From Latrodectus hesperus (taxonomy: Eukaryota; Arthropoda; Arachnida; Araneae; Theridiidae), in NCBI GenBank assembly GCA_037975125.1, contig CM075850.1, positions 74,753,890 to 74,817,889 of the forward strand: a stretch of DNA of 64,000 bases. The letters are read 5' to 3'. The notes beneath the pieces are model-generated. The model did no database searches. It saw nothing but the letters and a program-made list of their open reading frames with translations, and had not been told where the DNA came from. Both the position numbers and the translations under genes were made by a program. Shown here in pieces: positions 62,660-64,000 of this stretch. Position 1 is the first letter of the stretch. Each line of letters opens with the position of its first letter.

Positions 62660-62960
62660 TTCCTGCTAATCATTTGAACATCCGCCGCTTATTGACATCA
62701 GGAAATTTCTTTATAAAAGTGGATCATATTCATGTGTTACAAACGAAAAAATCCAATAAACTTCCAACTACCACCCCGATAGATATGTATGCACAATGTA
62801 GAAGTATCACATCCACCTCCTTAAGCTCATCACTGCATAGTGGTTGGATAACACTCCTTGAAGTGGAAGGTCAAGGTTTATGCGCACCTTTTGTTGAACT
62901 ATGGGAAATAGATGTTGCTCTTCTGCTTTCTACATGCACTTTTATCAAAGTGGATGTTTG
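62660..62960 (-). repeat. Dispersed repeat copy 2 (partner of 44499-44760)
   Basis: Carries the core ACCACCCCGATAGATATG that also occurs near 44643 with transitions. Plus-strand frames 62674-62961 and 62901-63122 are open but look like chance; if the repeat was ever coding, the minus strand gives residues related to the partner copy. The family is unknown. Confidence 0.35.
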
Positions 62961-63126
62961 AGTGTTTTTTGCTTTGCAACACTTGAATATGTTCTATTAT
63001 CTATAAAAATTCCTAGAAAGCAAGATGCGACAAATGTTCAAATACCTTACTACAGTTTCCAACTGTTATGTAGCTCATTACTCCAAAGAGAAGCATCCAT
63101 AATCTCCCATTTTTCATCGTAAGTTA

Positions 63127-63302
63127 GGACCTAGCTGGCAGAAGAAAGGTCAACTCTTTGGTCTTCAGTGTTCTACATTAAGTAGTTCGATTCTCATATA
63201 AAGTTTGGGATATGCGTAGTGTATCGGAATCCACTTTAAACAATGGATCCTGATCTAATTAGCTTGCATGTAAAAATAATCCGTTGAGCCGCAAACAAAC
63301 CA
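63127..63302 (+). repeat. Decayed SINE, family A, near full length
   Basis: GACCTAGCTGGCAGAAGAAAGG (head), GTAGTTCGATTCTCA (B box region), TATCGGAATCCACTTTAAAC and CTAATTAGC..CCGTTGAGCCGCAAACAAACC follow SINE-A from head to tail with many substitutions. Confidence 0.8.
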
Positions 63303-64000
63303 ATCCAAATCAACTTAGGTTGGAGTTGAACATGCAGTCTACCACTCCAAATTGCACTCCTATCATTAAATAACTTGAACCACAAACCACGAGCCATTTT
63401 AGTTATCTAACCAGCAATAACTGAAACTTTTTATGAGTTACTTTTTTGAATTTTTTTGATGATGAATGAATGAAATAACGAAATTTCAAATTCGGTCATA
63501 TGTGTGTTTTAACTTTACTTACACGACTCCAGTAGTTGCATTATTTTATGATCTTTTCTTCTTGGTATTATAAGTTCAGTGATACCCTATAATCAATATT
63601 TTATATAACAAGCGTTTTTACATCATTATAAAAAACGTTATATTAATGTTATATTAATAAATTAGATAAGTTTAAATATATGATTATGATTTTGAGATAA
63701 AGAAAACTTCCAAGAAGAAAATTTTTCTAAGCACTTAAAACATAGCTTGTTGTATAATAGGCTACATATTTGTCTTGCAGATCACTTTCAAATAGTTCTC
63801 AGACAGCCATGGTTAGGCAAATTACAGGTTGAAGAAAACTTCTCTTCTAGAATAACTGAAGAGTTTAAAAATTAAAATTTCTCATTTCTGATTCGTTACT
63901 TAACCAAATTCAAAGTTTCAAAATAAATATGTTTGAATTCTTCATAATAATACATTCTAGTTTACTTAGTCAATTAGCTAAAACACAAGTACAGATATTT
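63303..64000. other. AT-rich end of window
   Basis: No exon, repeat family or RNA recognised. A TTGTCTTGCAG at 63770-63780 resembles a splice acceptor, but the following sequence soon hits stops and does not encode LIM cysteines. Confidence 0.4.

Noticed and set aside
63770..63785. Candidate splice acceptor for a LIM exon
   Set aside because: Following sequence has no CxxC or HxxC pattern and soon contains stops in the required phase.

Overview
The window looks like nuclear DNA of an arthropod, most likely an arachnid. It is very AT-rich, has no operon-like gene packing, contains mariner and Tc1 transposons, tRNA-derived SINEs and a non-LTR retrotransposon, and carries one long spliced protein-coding exon. 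The arachnid assignment is inference from repeat style and composition; no sequence here names the species.

Only one confident cellular gene is visible: a 614-codon exon (8933-10775, + strand) that ends at a textbook splice donor. It encodes the proline/serine-rich pre-LIM half of an Ajuba/LIMD1/WTIP-type (zyxin superfamily) adaptor. It has four PPxY motifs, several Y-x-N-L motifs and the conserved segment that sits just before LIM domain 1. I found no LIM exons downstream. If they lie beyond the window, everything from 10776 to 64000 is one intron of more than 53 kb. A candidate promoter/leader with a full CRE/ATF palindrome lies just upstream.

Left of the gene (1-8700): a retroposon 3' tail at the window edge, a rearranged 28S rRNA pseudogene (1262-2440) standing out as a GC-rich island, an internally deleted mariner (3184-3996), then AT-rich DNA.

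Right of the gene (10776-64000): AT-rich presumed intron with a truncated Tc1 element (18714-19560), a decayed RNase H-bearing non-LTR retrotransposon (28140-29865) that was itself interrupted by a second retroposon (28288-28564), and a second mariner copy with the same internal deletion (46953-47779). About ten SINE copies of two families are present, two of them with clear target-site duplications. There are also four near-perfect inverted repeats (two adjacent ones at 16.4-16.5 kb, one at 20.7 kb, one at 60.9 kb), several TA/GT microsatellites and a few short blocks of higher complexity that could be regulatory.

No CRISPR array, functional rRNA, stand-alone tRNA or clearly novel multi-gene system is visible. 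The most unusual signals are the paired perfect hairpins, the 28S mosaic with an internal tandem repeat, and the deletion derivative shared by the two mariners.
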